Positions 48,701-61,300 of a DNA stretch of 64,000 nucleotides are shown here, in pieces; position 1 is the stretch's first letter; each line of letters starts with the position of its first letter. Under the pieces are notes generated by a model, which was not told the origin of the DNA, searched no databases, and was given only the letters and a program-made list of their open reading frames with translations. Source of the stretch: Streblospio benedicti (Eukaryota; Annelida; Polychaeta; Spionida; Spionidae); assembly GCA_019095985.1 (NCBI GenBank), contig CM032662.1:40382879-40446878 (forward strand). Reading direction: 5' to 3'. Both the position numbers and the translations under genes were made by a program.

Positions 48701-51700
48701 CATTTGTACGTTCTCTGTACGCCTGTGTACGTCAGTCACTTACTATTCTAAGAAGCGTGTCATAACAACTTAACCCAAAATATGAGGCAATTATGTCATC
48801 ATTAACGGCTCATTCTGTTTCAGATGGACACTGCTACTACTGAATGAGGTAAATGATATATAATAAATGGTGCCCGCTGTTCGGGGCACCATTTATATAT
48901 TATCATATTTTCCATTTGTTCAGTTCCCATATGTTTGTATAGAAGCAAGTCACTCACTGAAAATATATCATTCTTTATTGGTAGAAGAAAGAAGATGTTT
49001 GTGAAATTAATTCTTGCATCTTTCGTATTCCAAGGCATACTTGGTATACCAATGGAGGTAGGTAGGTTCATGCACATTATTGCAGCTGTGATATCTTTTC
49101 ACCAGTTTTTCTAACTGTACAGATTCTACTTTATCACATTAAAAAAATTGTCATCAGAATGTGCAAAATAAACTGTTCCATATCAGTACAAATAATGCAT
49201 ATCTAGCGATATTCACGATTCTATGAACAACTGTATGAAAATGAATTTAGGATTATGGCTATTTGATCTACCTTAAACTTTTGTATTGAAAATGGGTGTA
49301 ATTACAGAATCCCTGTCCATTATTAGGCATACTGAGTTTGTATTTAGGATACACTTTCATTTTGACAAGCTCATGCAGTCATATACAAGAACAAATATTT
49401 TTTTTCCTCACAAAAATGAGGAAAGAATTGCAGGTTTAGAATGGCATTTGTTTATGGGCAAGGTATATAATATGCATAATAGCTAACTAAATCATTGTTT
49501 TAGTTTGACTTCTTTTAATGATGTAGTCAGTGATGTTCGTCAATATGAGCTCGATCTACATCTAGTAAATGCGCTCACGATTGCGTTGTTTTTCTAGGTC
49601 TGTAAAGCCATTGATCAACTATATTTCTTTGAGATGCATGTGCCCTGATTTTTAGAAAACCTAATGAGCTTGCTTTCAAGAACAAATTTACCTACCAAAA
49701 GGCCTCAAAGCATTGCTTTTTTGGTTATAACTGCAGCACTTTAATGCACAGGGATACGGTATACAAAATTTAAGATACATTTATGCTTTAATGCCAGGAA
49801 AAATGTAGTTTGGTCGCTGCCTGATATTTACATCGCATTTTCTTCCAAAGAGTGATGAATCTGACGGGGGATCCACGACCCGTGGTAGCAGCTCTACTGA
49901 GGGAAGTACGAGAAATACGAGGGGAGAATGCAAAAGGAAGGTTGAACAGCTTGATATGAAAAATGAACAACTTGAAATGAAAAATGAACAGTTTGAAATG
50001 AAAAATGAACAGCTTGAAATGAAGCTTGACATGAAAGATGAAGACCTTGAAAGGTGTCTTTCCAAAGTTGAAAGTCAAACCTTATCAGGCTCCTTGAATT
50101 TAACATATAAAAAATACATTAACTAAATTTGAGTTAAATCCATTTGAAACTTACTGTTTTAATGTTTTCGGACATTATCCATGTCTATCTTCTGAGACTT
50201 TTCTGTCATTAGGTGGCAGCACATGGTAGTAATGGGAAGTCAGCCAGAGATGAAGGAGCAACAGAGAGAAGTCTCAGATGATGGACAATTGGACATGAAT
50301 AATGCCCGAAAATATTGAGACAGGAAGTTTCAAATGGATTTAACTCAAAATTAGTGTATGTACTCTTCATGTATGATTTTTTTTAATCGATTAGGGTATT
50401 TTGTGAATATGGCTATGTCACTACGAATGTTAAACATGGATAAAAAACAACTGGGGAAAAAAACTTGAAAACATGAAAATAAATGTCATCTGATTCAAAT
50501 CCATTTTTTAAGCATCTGCACATATTTCAGGTGCCCAGCTGCCCATAGTTGGTTTCTCCGTTCTTCTCACCATCGACTACGTTGTACAACCGAATGAGAA
50601 CATCCCCTATGACAATGTCATCACCAATGTAGGGAGTGGATGGGATGCGAATCAGCATCAATTTGTTGCCCCGGATGCAGGAGTTTATTTGTTCTACTCG
50701 AATTGCTATAGCACTGAATTAACTGTGCTTTATATTTTCCTTAATGATGTGTGACAAGTACGATTTTACGGTAGCTCTTCTGAAGTAGGTAACTCCGGTT
50801 CAAACATGGTTGTTTTTGACCTTAATGCTGGTGATATTGTTTCTGTCAGATATGGCAGTACAAGCGGTCGTGGTACGCTTAATGGCAGTTGGGAGTATAA
50901 CACCTTTTCAGGTGTAAAAATCAACTGAAAGAAGGTTTAACTTTTCGGGTTTGTGTCCACATTCTCTTTTGTTGCAGACAACATAATAAATTTAACAAAT
51001 CAAGATATTGTTATTTTTAATAAAATACATTTGAAAACATATTCAAATTTACTGGTAAATTCTAGAGTATTGAGCACCTTCCCTGTTTGTAGGATCATTG
51101 GTAACGATTTTATATACGCTCAGTCACTGGCATTTTCCAGACTTATAAACGGGTGGTCGCGCATGGGCTCAAACTATTAGCCTTTTATTTCTTCATGGGA
51201 GCGGATGAAGATGTCCGGGACACAAAGCACATGGTATAAGCTTTTGTCAAAAAGGCACTCTACTCCATTTGGTGAGCGCATACCACAATAGCACTAATTG
51301 ATCGAGACTATCTTATCATCACAACGCATGGGGCATTCGTTGCTACGAATATGTAAATATCGTATGACCACCACGTGAGTATGCGAAGAACGAATACATG
51401 AGTTTTATTCAATATTATTGCAAACTATAGCTGTATGTCTAATACACAGGCCATTTAATGATCTTCAGTTGAATTATTATCATAGGAATATTGTTTTACG
51501 GTATACAACATCCAACTGAAGTGATGGAAGAAATGTTCGACAAGGTATTTTTTGAGTATCTATTATCGTTCATAGTCACTCGTGGTCGCATACATACGAT
51601 GATACGTGGTTTCTTACATTTGGCTGCATCCGGATATATCGATTTTCTGAATGTCCATCCATATTCCCAACGTGTCCGGTAAACGAGGGTGTACTACACC

Positions 51701-54700
51701 TGGACTTTACCAAAGTCTTGATATAATGATGGTAGTAAAATAAACAAACCACTCAGAATATAAGTCAATGATCATTATACTTACAAGTATGAAAAACATT
51801 TACAGTCAACAATATAAAATTGTGATTTCCGTCAACTTAATGTGAATGTTCAAAAACATGCACTGAATAAAAGAATCAAAGCACGAGACAAACTCATTTA
51901 ACTCAATCAAACTAGAAGCATGTCACTTACTGCTGCATGTTGAGAGACAAATTCAACGATTGCGCTTCCACTTTTTTTGCTGGATAGAACTAAAGCCGTA
52001 ATTTCACCATACTGAAAAATGAAATGAAAATTGATCTGAAAAACTTACAGGAGATATATAGATTGCTAAAAAAGGTGTCAGTGCAGAACTGGTACATAAA
52101 AGTATATAATTTTAGGCAAAATTAATTCAATCCTGTTTGTACCTTGTCAAGAACTTTGTGCAAAATGTCGTAAGAATAGCCTCCATTGGTTTCATCTCCT
52201 TTCTTAACTTTCCATTTTATTTTCAAACGAGCCCCTACTGGTTCGTCTGAGACATCTTATTTGGAAACAATATACAAAAATATCAGGTCATACAGTGCAT
52301 GTTTGTCAAATGCTGTTTCAATATAAGTAAGCAGCCTAAATCTATCGTTACATTTATGAATTTAAAAGGAAATCGCATTAAGATGAGTGTTGTAGATAAA
52401 ATCGACCATACCATTTGAGTCGTCTTGTTTTTTCTTTAATTCTTCTAAAAGACGTTTCTGTTCTTCTTGCAACAACCTTGAACCTTCTTTTCTAAGTCGT
52501 TCAATCTTCAAATAAATTTAACATTATCAGTTTATACACATCTGATGAAAACTGATTGATAATGTCTTTATCTCCATTGTATATTTCACTCATCAAAAAT
52601 TTAGTTACCATTTCAAAATTTTAGCAACTGAATATGTAAAAAACATCGAATATATTCAAGAGATTCATGTTGTTTTATTTTGAAATCTTTAAAATGAAAT
52701 ATACTGTCAAGAAATTCACATGCTTCTAAGTATACCTCTTCTTCCAAAGTCCTCGACTGAAACTTTTTTCTCAATTCCTGTTCTTCATCACGCTTTGCCT
52801 CAGCTGCTTTTTCTCTAGCTTCCAAATCTACAACATATAAATTTAACTTAGTCCTGCATATTTTTCTATTTTCCTTCTTGCTTATTAGAAGTTGTCTATT
52901 TAATTATACAGAAAAAGTGCGTGAACAAAGGAGCAATCAAGTACTATTTTCTATACCTTCTTTTAATTTCTTCCTCTTGCTATCTAATAATCGAGTTCTT
53001 AATTCAGCTGCCTTTCTTGCTTGAAGAACTTTGTCATAGGCCGCCTAAAAAAAGTTATAGTATGGCATTGAAATTATGAATGGCCATTTGAAAACATGTC
53101 ATCATATCACATTGTTGCATGTTGAGTCAAACAAGAGATAGAAATTGAAAATCCTGAATTCCTACCTTAGCAGCAGCATCTGTAAGCACCTCTAGAGCCT
53201 TGGATAATTCATGGAACTGCTCCGCTAGATGAAAGAATAACTATTCTAAGTGATGCCAAAAAAAAATTGTTTTTCCAAATGTTGATCACATAAATATCAA
53301 ATATGTGTACAATCAAATTCTTGAGATTTAGTACCATTGAAAGTATCTGAACTTCACAAGTTAAACTAAGTTGAAGAACAATTTGCTCCAATTTCTTGTC
53401 CTTTCTGCATCCTATCATTAATATCTATTATGTTTGCATTATGTGTTCAGGACCTGCCAAGACACCCAATCCTCACATATTTGCATTCGATTCATAATAC
53501 AAAAATTTTCATGGAGGATTATTTACAAATTCACCTAATAAGATCATCGGCTCAAATTTTTTACAGGTGTCCATCTTCACAGTTACACCTTGTAACTGGA
53601 GCTTATATTTAAAAGTAGATTTTGCAAACTAATGATTGATTGTTGGTTTTCTTGCTGCTGTTCAACTTCAGTCTGGGTCGGTATTTATCACAATTTTATA
53701 AAATCTCAGGAGTAAAATGCTCTATTAAGCCACTGGTTAGATATTGCAAGACTGCATATAGCCAATGTAAAAGAGATTCCTGTGAAAACCTTAAAATGTA
53801 CTATTTCATATTTAATGTACTTTACCTGCTTTCGGATTATCTGGATTTTTATCTGGATGGCATTTCAGGGCTTTCTTTCTGTAGGCTTTAACAATCTACA
53901 ATGAAAAAACATCTACCGATTATAATTTTTAATCTGTTAATTATACATAATCAACAGCTTTGTGGCAAACGTACAACGTAGAGCACCAATCACACTGTTC
54001 GGCCATACACATAATCTGTGAATTTTACATATGACGTGAAATCCTCGTTGTAGAGATCACTAAATTTCACGTCATAATACGTAAAATTCACGGCTTGTAT
54101 GTTATGTATGTCCAGTTTTAGCGATTGGTGCTCTATTCCTGTAGATTACAAGATACACTGTGTTGGGGTAGGTCATGTACCAGGCACTCATCAATTATTT
54201 TTTACTGTGAGTGAAATTCTACTTTTACAAATGCCTATCATTTAATCCCTGGGGTTTAATCCCACTGATTATAATCAGTCTTAAGCACTTGATTATTACG
54301 TGTGCTATAATCGTTAAACATGTCAGCATGAGATGAAGACCCGTTCAAAGAACTTTACGGCAGCATTTTGGTGACAGTATTGGGGAGTAATGTATCTATT
54401 TTGAGATGTGAAAATGGCACTTGATTTCTTTTTATGAGAAATGAGAATGAGAGTCAATTTCCTTCGAGCATTGTGAGAAATTGTGAAATGAGAATAGTTA
54501 GAAAATTAGTCAAAATGGCCCTGGATTTTTCCCAAGACTTGACAATGGGGTAGGGTATATAAGCCCCCCCCCCCCCACCCCCACCCTCCACACACACTCA
54601 TATTACCTCTTCATAAATACTGCATGAAACATCTTACAGTTAATGACAGCGCTGCCGGATTTACGACGATGAACCTTCGTTAACACTAATTTCACATAAT

Positions 54701-54886
54701 ATCGCCCACAATTTATCACAATTCCCATCTATTGAAACATTGTATTTGCCTACAATTATGATCTAATAAATTGTGCATACCCATATATTCATAAACATTA
54801 TGATACAAATTACTTGCCTCTTTGTCCGTTGCATCAGGAGCAACTTCTAAAATTCCGTACAAATCTAGCTTTGCTATGTCAGCCAT
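45712..54886 (-). CDS. DNAJC17: DNAJC17, J-domain and RRM splicing cochaperone (335 aa)
   Basis: Exons: 54818-54886, 53826-53895, 53166-53224, 52957-53044, 52736-52827, 52412-52505, 52143-52255, 51931-52011, 47500-47718, 45712-45834. The sum is 1008 bases, exactly 336 codons with stop. The J domain spans residues ~8-75 with HPD at 36-38 (CHPDKNPDNP). A charged coiled coil follows (LEAREKAAEAKR, IERLRKEGSRLL). The RRM starts near KIKWKVKK and includes LVLSSKKSGSAIVEF. The C-terminal segment FESIVLRKMRQAEERKKL matches the family end. DNAJC17 stimulates Hsp70 and is linked to the spliceosome in the nucleus. Exon 1 ends GAG|GCAAGT, a GC-AG intron. The large intron 47719-51930 contains the C1q gene on the opposite strand. 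Full length compares well with vertebrate DNAJC17 (~300 aa). Confidence 0.95.
46340..46586. repeat. Foldback repeat in a DNAJC17 intron
   Basis: Arms 46340-46402 and 46528-46586 are imperfect inverse copies (TAGATCAAAAGTGCTC; ATGTCAACTCAT against ATGTTGACTCAT). No coding potential. Confidence 0.6.
48854..48905. repeat. Strong short hairpin
   Basis: About 22-base arms (TGATATATAATAAATGGTGC and near-inverse) enclose an ~8-base loop around CTGTTC. It lies 90 bases before the C1q start codon. Confidence 0.6.
48995..50928 (+). pseudogene. C1q-domain secreted protein gene, probably broken, nested in a DNAJC17 intron
   Basis: Exon 1 (48995-49057) encodes a signal peptide (MFVKLILASFVFQGILG). Exon 2 (49851-50053) encodes a Ser/Thr/Gly-rich segment, then a coiled coil of repeated QLEMKNE heptads. 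Exon 3 (50531-50928) encodes a globular C1q domain (PIVGFSVLL, DAGVYLFYSN, GSNMVVFDLNAGD, YNTFSGVKIN). Such C1q-domain proteins form secreted trimers and bind microbes or glycans in invertebrates. Two defects appear: a TGA at 50752-50754 inside the domain (LNDV-stop-QVRF, where Arg is likely), and exon 2 ends in phase 2 whereas the C1q frame needs phase 1. A foldback repeat interrupts the second intron. An unseen alternative exon could fix the phase but not the stop, so a recent pseudogene is most likely. Confidence 0.65.
50117..50360. repeat. Foldback MITE in the C1q intron
   Basis: Arms of about 85-90 bases (50117-50207 and 50267-50360) share TTTGAGTTAAATCCATTTGA in inverse orientation, with few mismatches. 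Confidence 0.8.
50929..51930. other. DNAJC17 intron between the C1q gene and the next exon
   Basis: No exon seen. Some CG-containing stretches (51180-51400 and 51490-51690) look like degraded repeat sequence, but I could not assign a family. Confidence 0.4.
53980..54134. repeat. Foldback MITE in DNAJC17 intron 1
   Basis: Terminal AGAGCACCAATC and GATTGGTGCTCT are perfect inverses. Arms of ~65 bases continue with GTGAATTTTAC and ATGACGTGAAAT in inverse. Confidence 0.8.
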
Positions 54887-56609
54887 AGTTGTATATTGGC
54901 ACGTTTACATTGTGACTGACTGTCCTGACAGTTGAAAATCGAGAGCGTTGTGTACTTCTCCGGACACCACATCACCACGGACCTCGAGACTCCGGGAACT
55001 CGACTCAAAGAACCACAAGGGTGACCACGTTTATAGAGCTTTCATAATTATATACGCTTAAAACTATGTTAGTCAACGAAGCTCTTGTATATTCACACAG
55101 CACCCTATGTGAGATCGTGCAAAACAATGTGGATCAGCAAGAGAACATACTCGCCAAGACCTAGTGATCAGTTATATAAAACTCTATATCAAATTTTTAG
55201 GGGAGCAAGGGGAAAGTGTTTTTTGTCTACAAAAATATATTTTTAAAATCTTTAAATGTTTTTGTTTTTTTTTTCAAAGTAACAGCATGCCAATATAATA
55301 GACTACTTAATTACTATTGAAGCACCCCCTCACCCATGCACCTCCTACCACTCTCATATTTATATATTTATAATTAGTTGGTGTAGGGCGATCTGTACAC
55401 TAATACGAACCGTATTTGTTACACCCTTTCTCGTCTATTATCATTTTATCTTAACAATATACTATGATAACTGATAACCTCTTTGAAATATTGTTTTTAA
55501 ATTAGCAATTGATCTGCAGGAGAGCATCCATGAAGACTGACATTGATGAGACGTTTATAACTGTATTGTTTTCAATGTGTGAATGTGTGAATGTTGCAAG
55601 GCATAAAAAATAAGCAGAACAAATTAGTTTCCGTACGTATATTTCAATTTTATATTCAATCATCATGATCATCATAAGGCAGTCAACTTTACATATTATT
55701 AAAGCATGACATTATATTAATATTTATGCGGTATTAATAATAAACTCTTATTGCATGAGAAAACAGCATTCAAGTGTTTGAAGAAACAAACGGCTAGGTA
55801 TGTTTGAATGATGTACTGAAAGAATACTGTAAAAAGCAAATTCACCGCACTTACAATAAGCATAAAAGCTTTGAAAACACAACATGACTGACAAAGTATT
55901 AAAATTAGATTGAAAATAAAAATATGGTGGGCAGATTGAACTATTTTTCTTCTTTTTGAGCAATGTTTAATGATTAGTTATTGACTTTTTTTTTCATTTT
56001 ATGTCGTACACTGAACAGGCACAACTTTGTATGGATTGAGTGATATTCCAAAGTAGGGTTTATAGAAATATAGACCTACACTGCACTTGTACGATAATAT
56101 TATATGAGATACATGTCCAGTTCATACATACACTTAAAAACATCACATACACATATTTAGAATCCTGGATGATTGTATGTAGTATGTCTATTTGTAGTCT
56201 GGATGACCTCACAGACCACTGCTCATGCATTTACGAAGTTACGACCATGTCACCTAAACACACTTGTGTAACATAAACACACACAGACACAACGCCAGTA
56301 TTTGCATTAAGCATATTCATGACAATACAATCTCATACTTCATCAATTGTCCACTTTTCTAAAATTTCTCTGAAAGGCAATTCATGATTTCTTTCCCATA
56401 TCACACATTTTAAAGCATGCGTATTCACATTTGCAACTCAACTTGACCATTGGTAAAATAACGTGTCAAACTCACACCCGGCACTCTGAACACATGATAC
56501 ACAACTATAAACAATCCATAAACTAAAACATGCAGTAAAATTGGTATACTTATTGAGTACAACTAGTATCACACGTTGCTTTATGATAGTACACATTTTT
56601 AAAGCTGGC
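54887..56609. other. DNAJC17 promoter side and intergenic region
   Basis: The first ~120 bases upstream of the DNAJC17 ATG are locally CpG-richer (54940-55010) and probably hold its promoter. The rest is AT-rich and includes the 3' UTR of the FAM181-like gene. No gene is supported. Confidence 0.5.
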
Positions 56610-58394
56610 CTAGTGAACACCACCAGCAGAGTAAGGATGGAACCTTGACGGTTGTTTGGGAGGCACCGGTTTGAAGGCACCTTGGTACGAGGCCTCCAAC
56701 TGTCGTTGTGCAGCTGCAGCAGCTAGGACAGACGACATCGACGTTGAACCGTCGAAGAGTCCAGGAGAAAGACCAACGCCGCCGTTGGCAGCGGGATTTG
56801 ATAGCGCATTTCGTACATACAAATCCTTCAGAAGAGGGTCGTTTATGCAGTCAGGTTGGAGGCAGGGGATTCCCACTGGGGGAAGTCCAGGAACGCACGC
56901 ACGAGTACAATGGCTTGGCCCTGGAAGACACGAGCCCGTATGTGCTGAAGTTGGAGGAAGTGGCGGTCGTTGCAGCGGGCTACATGGTGAAAGCAAGTCC
57001 GTGTATGGCAGTAATTGATACGGGTTGCCAGGGTTGCCTTGAAGTCTCTGAAGTTCAAGACTTCTGAGGTAGGATTGCTCCACGAGAGCACGATGTGTTG
57101 ATTCTCGCATGGCTATATCACGAGCAGAAGACGATGGAAAATGTGTAGTATCCAGCAAAGATGGATTGGTTGGTGACAACAGTGGTGACATGTAATCCAA
57201 TTGCTGCCAGTTTTGAGAGTTTAAGGCTCCTTGTCTGTACATGTGATACATCCTCAGGTAATGCTCCCTCACGGAATCCACGCTTGGTCTATTGGGTTCC
57301 TTGAAGAATGAGGCTGGTAGAGATCGTTGTCTCAGAGGAACGGGTTTGCAATCACTAGTCGTAGACACCGAGTCCCATGTATGAGTTGCATGTTCACTTT
57401 TAATCACTGTATCCATTTTGTCCACAGACGGAACCTTGCTATCCGAGTTTCTTTCTAGTCCAACTATTGATTCAATGCTATGTGACATCATATGCTTGTT
57501 TGCCGTTTGTGCTTTCTGTAATCGTTCACTGAAAGTTTTATCAACACCATGTAAAAAATTTGCATCACCATTCTTACGCTCCTGATCTATTGCATTCATA
57601 GCCTTCACATCTTCAGCTACTTTCACTTCAGACTGATAAGTCTCCATTGATGGCATCGCAGAACACGAATTGTCCTCTTGAATTCTATGCAAATTAAAAT
57701 CGTATCCATGCGTGGATTTCATTAAACGTTCATCGAAATCATTTCTACAACTTTCTTGCCTTTCAGCAACAGCAGTAGGAAGCCCCATACTATTCACTGG
57801 CTCAGGAGCAGACGTTTTTCTCGTTTGCTTTAAGGACAAGTATCTATAAGTGTCGTTCTCCTCTCCCTGTTTAGTGTTGACAGAAATGCTAGAAACACGT
57901 GTTTGCGAAACAGCTGTACGAATCCCGTCTGCACCACTAACAGCAGTGCGACTCTCGCAACAACTGCTGTCACTCTGATCATCTTCACTGTCCGAGCAAC
58001 GCTCCCATTTGTCCGGAACGTCCCTCTCTAGACGAGTAGGCAGGCAACCGACACCGGTGGGTTGGGCCACCACAGCAGTTGCAGCAGCTGTAGCTGTAGC
58101 AGCAGAAGCAGGCGTGCTCGAATGGGTCACTCTCCTCAGCTGGCGTTGGAGATATTTACGATGGTCCACGGAACGTTTGCACGGTGCTGAACGATCGAGA
58201 GCCTGCCTGATGTCATCGCCGATCACGTTGACAAAGTTGATGAGAGATCCCACGTCATGGGTGTGGGCAAATGGACGTTGGTGATGGGGATTGTTTACCG
58301 CTGCGGGGGTCTCGTGGTCGATGAGTTGTTGTTGGTGGTGTCCTTGTTGTCCACCAAACGATTTCTGTTCTATGGCTAGTGCGGTGTCCGCCAT
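56610..58394 (-). CDS. FAM181-like protein with a TEAD-binding-type motif (594 aa)
   Basis: A single coding exon from ATG 58394 (GGCCAAAAATCATGGC) to a stop after SAGGVH. An acceptor (ATCTAG, exon from ~58429) shows a spliced 5' UTR. Residues ~51-88 (LINFVNVIGDDIRQALD...HRKYLQRQLRR) match the conserved N-terminal block of FAM181A/B, and residues ~352-369 (VPLRQRSLPASFFKEP) match its second block. In vertebrates that second block is the omega-loop-type motif that binds TEAD factors of the Hippo pathway. The rest is disordered: Ala run, acidic/Ser patch at 134-146, and a Pro/Leu-rich C-terminal third. It is longer than vertebrate members (roughly 290-430 aa). Likely a nuclear TEAD-associated regulator, by inference from the motif. 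The protein's overall identity to vertebrate FAM181 is low outside the two blocks. Confidence 0.85.
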   Translation of the reverse strand: MADTALAIEQKSFGGQQGHHQQQLIDHETPAAVNNPHHQRPFAHTHDVGSLINFVNVIGDDIRQALDRSAPCKRSVDHRKYLQRQLRRVTHSSTPASAATATAAATAVVAQPTGVGCLPTRLERDVPDKWERCSDSEDDQSDSSCCESRTAVSGADGIRTAVSQTRVSSISVNTKQGEENDTYRYLSLKQTRKTSAPEPVNSMGLPTAVAERQESCRNDFDERLMKSTHGYDFNLHRIQEDNSCSAMPSMETYQSEVKVAEDVKAMNAIDQERKNGDANFLHGVDKTFSERLQKAQTANKHMMSHSIESIVGLERNSDSKVPSVDKMDTVIKSEHATHTWDSVSTTSDCKPVPLRQRSLPASFFKEPNRPSVDSVREHYLRMYHMYRQGALNSQNWQQLDYMSPLLSPTNPSLLDTTHFPSSSARDIAMRESTHRALVEQSYLRSLELQRLQGNPGNPYQLLPYTDLLSPCSPLQRPPLPPTSAHTGSCLPGPSHCTRACVPGLPPVGIPCLQPDCINDPLLKDLYVRNALSNPAANGGVGLSPGLFDGSTSMSSVLAAAAAQRQLEASYQGAFKPVPPKQPSRFHPYSAGGVH

Positions 58395-61300
58395 GATTTT
58401 TGGCCTCCACGTGGTCTTTATAGAAGCCTAGATAAGAGATAAAAAATAATGTTGTCATTATGATGTTTAATTATTAGTACAGCATCCCCTATATACATAT
58501 TAATGTAGCAGACACGAACGACCTTATAAACATATTTTAATTATTGTAACAATGACGATATGTATTACAAATCAAAGTTGATTATTTCTGTTCCTCAGAT
58601 ACATCTACCTATCACATTTAATTACTTGTTGTCATGAATATCCAGTGACTATATACTATGTATAGATCGCTCAGTGCTGAGTTTGCTCAACACCCACTAT
58701 GTATTTTCACTCAGCAGTGATGGCATGATGCATACTGGTTGCCAAAGATGGTACAGTGGAGCCTAACAGTGTCAGAGTGTGGACACCTCGATTTTAAGGA
58801 CAACTTCGTCATCTGGACACTTTTTACAGCCCCCGAAGACGTCCACCCTGATATTTTAGGATGTTCATTTCATCTAGAAAAGTGTAATTATTCGAAACAT
58901 GATGAAATGTTAGTTATCATCGTCTTTAATGACGTTATGTAGATCATATAATACTGCAGGAAAGTCTAAAAAGTAAAACACTGCGAGCTGTTTTAGGCGA
59001 CGGTTGCAAATGAGTAAATAAAGAATACACGACAAAATCAACACATTGCGTCTTATAACATACATAGACGGCTATAGGGAAACCCCAATCATAAAATCAC
59101 ATCTAAACATGTTTTACCCAAATGTTCTATTTGGTAACTTAAAATAAAACAATGTATTAACTTTTCTTCAATTTTCGGGACTACAGTTCTAAAGTCATAT
59201 GACTATAGTTACAGGACTATAGAGAAGTACGGAAATATAAATGTTAATACAATGTTTTATTTTGGTTACCAAACAGCATCTTTGCATGGAATAAAACGCA
59301 AACAGGAACGATAGGATGATCTAGTATGCATACCGAATAAACATGATTATGACCTCTAAACAGGTGTCAAGAGATCCCCCAACTTGGTCCACTTCAAAAA
59401 ACGATAGCCACCAACCTATAAGTATAATTATTCTATCCGAAAACAAGGAAGATAAAAGAAGCGAAGAGGAAAAAAGACAGATAGTTGCGAAGATGTTTGT
59501 GAGAAAAGGACGACAGTGTCATAAATATTATCGCAAATATAACCTACCTTTAGAGCTAACGCTTGTCAACGTGGTCCCGCAAGTATGCCCCGGGAATGCT
59601 CGCAATGTGAATTAGAGACTGGCGGTAAATTGAGTTGCTCCAAAGCACCGGGCCATTACGACATTCTCGCCTGCCCCGGCCGTGCGCCCGAACGACCGTT
59701 TGGCACACCTGGGAGTGACCGCTGACGGGATGTTGATATGACCCTTCGCCAGGGGTCGTCGCCTGCGCAAATGCGAGTTTTTTTTTTTTCGTCTGTATGT
59801 TCGCTGGGAACTCGTTTTTCTTTGAATTCTCGTCTGTCGTCTGTGCTTAGTTCTCGAGTAGTGTCGTGTTTGTCTCGTGTAAAGTACACGTGATTTGTAG
59901 GCGCAGACGACTTTTTCTTCCTTTCTGTATATTTCCCCTTTTCTTCTTTCTTTCTAGTCTTTATATCTTTCTTTCTTAACGTACTCTATACGCGTACATG
60001 TATATAACTATACACTCACCGTTGAAATGTCCTGTGCGCACATAAAAAAGAAAACAAAAGTCTCCAGACTTGTCTAAATGTACACGCACACGCTTATATC
60101 CAGTCGTATCCAAAATAGTTAAAAACTATTTCCATGACAATATCATCTGTATCAATATTTTGCTTTTGATATTATCTATGAAAGCTTCAACATCAAATCT
60201 TCTCGTCTTCCATGCGCGTCACATGCACGCAGTTGCCAAAATCTCGTAGCATGCATCTACTATCGCATCGCTGCAAATTCAGCGCTCAAATGCCAATTCT
60301 GAAGCTTTGCAAATGATTTTAGACCACTGAAAAAGATTCCTGGGTTGTGGAGACGGTTTTGTTGCTAGGATGCAAGCCGCGAACGTACACGAACAACCCT
60401 CAGGTCGGCTCTCTTACGCCCGATTTAATGCAAACTGTCTCGTGTGCATTTTAAACTTGAAAAGACGGGCGTCTTGGCAACGCCACAATGTAATTGACGC
60501 CACTGGAAGAACAATTACCATTCTTGTGGGCGCACTAATGTCATTCTTATATATAATGTGTATGTCTTATTGTTCAATGTTTTATTGACATGTAAAATCA
60601 TTAGATAAAATGTCACGTGTGAAATATGTTTTATTATAGATGTTGTAAAGTGTGAACAGAGGATGGGGTTGATTATGCGTGAGTTATCCAATAATGACTA
60701 CGGCTTACTATGCATAAGGGCCTATGTTAGATTGGTGAATCTCACAACAAAACACAACTACATATAAAGGAAACAATGAAGAAAAATCAAACAAATTAAA
60801 CCACAAATTGGCTCAAATCCAGTCACTCCGAGCGTTGGAATGTTCCCAAATTACACGCCCGTCACACGCGTGTGGACTTTCCATTGAAGATTATGACCCA
60901 AACGACACTGGACCGCCCACCTTTTACGGTCCCTAGCTACCCCACAACACCGAAGTTGCTATCTGGTGTGAAATGGCTTGAAACTCCTTACTAATTGGCA
61001 CACAATGCGATGTCATAATTACGTCTTGACGAACGCAACGAGGCGCAAAAAAAGAAGCCCGTCTGCAGTGTATTCATGCGCGCACCTTGCATTATTTCCC
61101 TCGTTTCCGGTTAAAAGCGCAGACGATTTTTCACGCGACTGCGCTCGCTCCAATAGTCCTTTATTTGGGGGTCGGCAATAAGTGAAATATTTGGAATAAT
61201 CTTCGCTCCTAACGCCGACTCCCTGGCATGAGCATCAAGCTCACTTCGTGGGGTTCGGATCGGCCCCTGCTGATTGCAACATTCTCGGCGAATAGCCGAC

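Noticed and set aside
49781-50106. Minus-strand frames rich in Phe/Ser repeats
   Set aside because: Shadows of the QLEMKNE repeat encoded on the plus strand.
56656-57067. Plus-strand frames of ~120 codons
   Set aside because: Antisense shadows of the FAM181-like coding exon.
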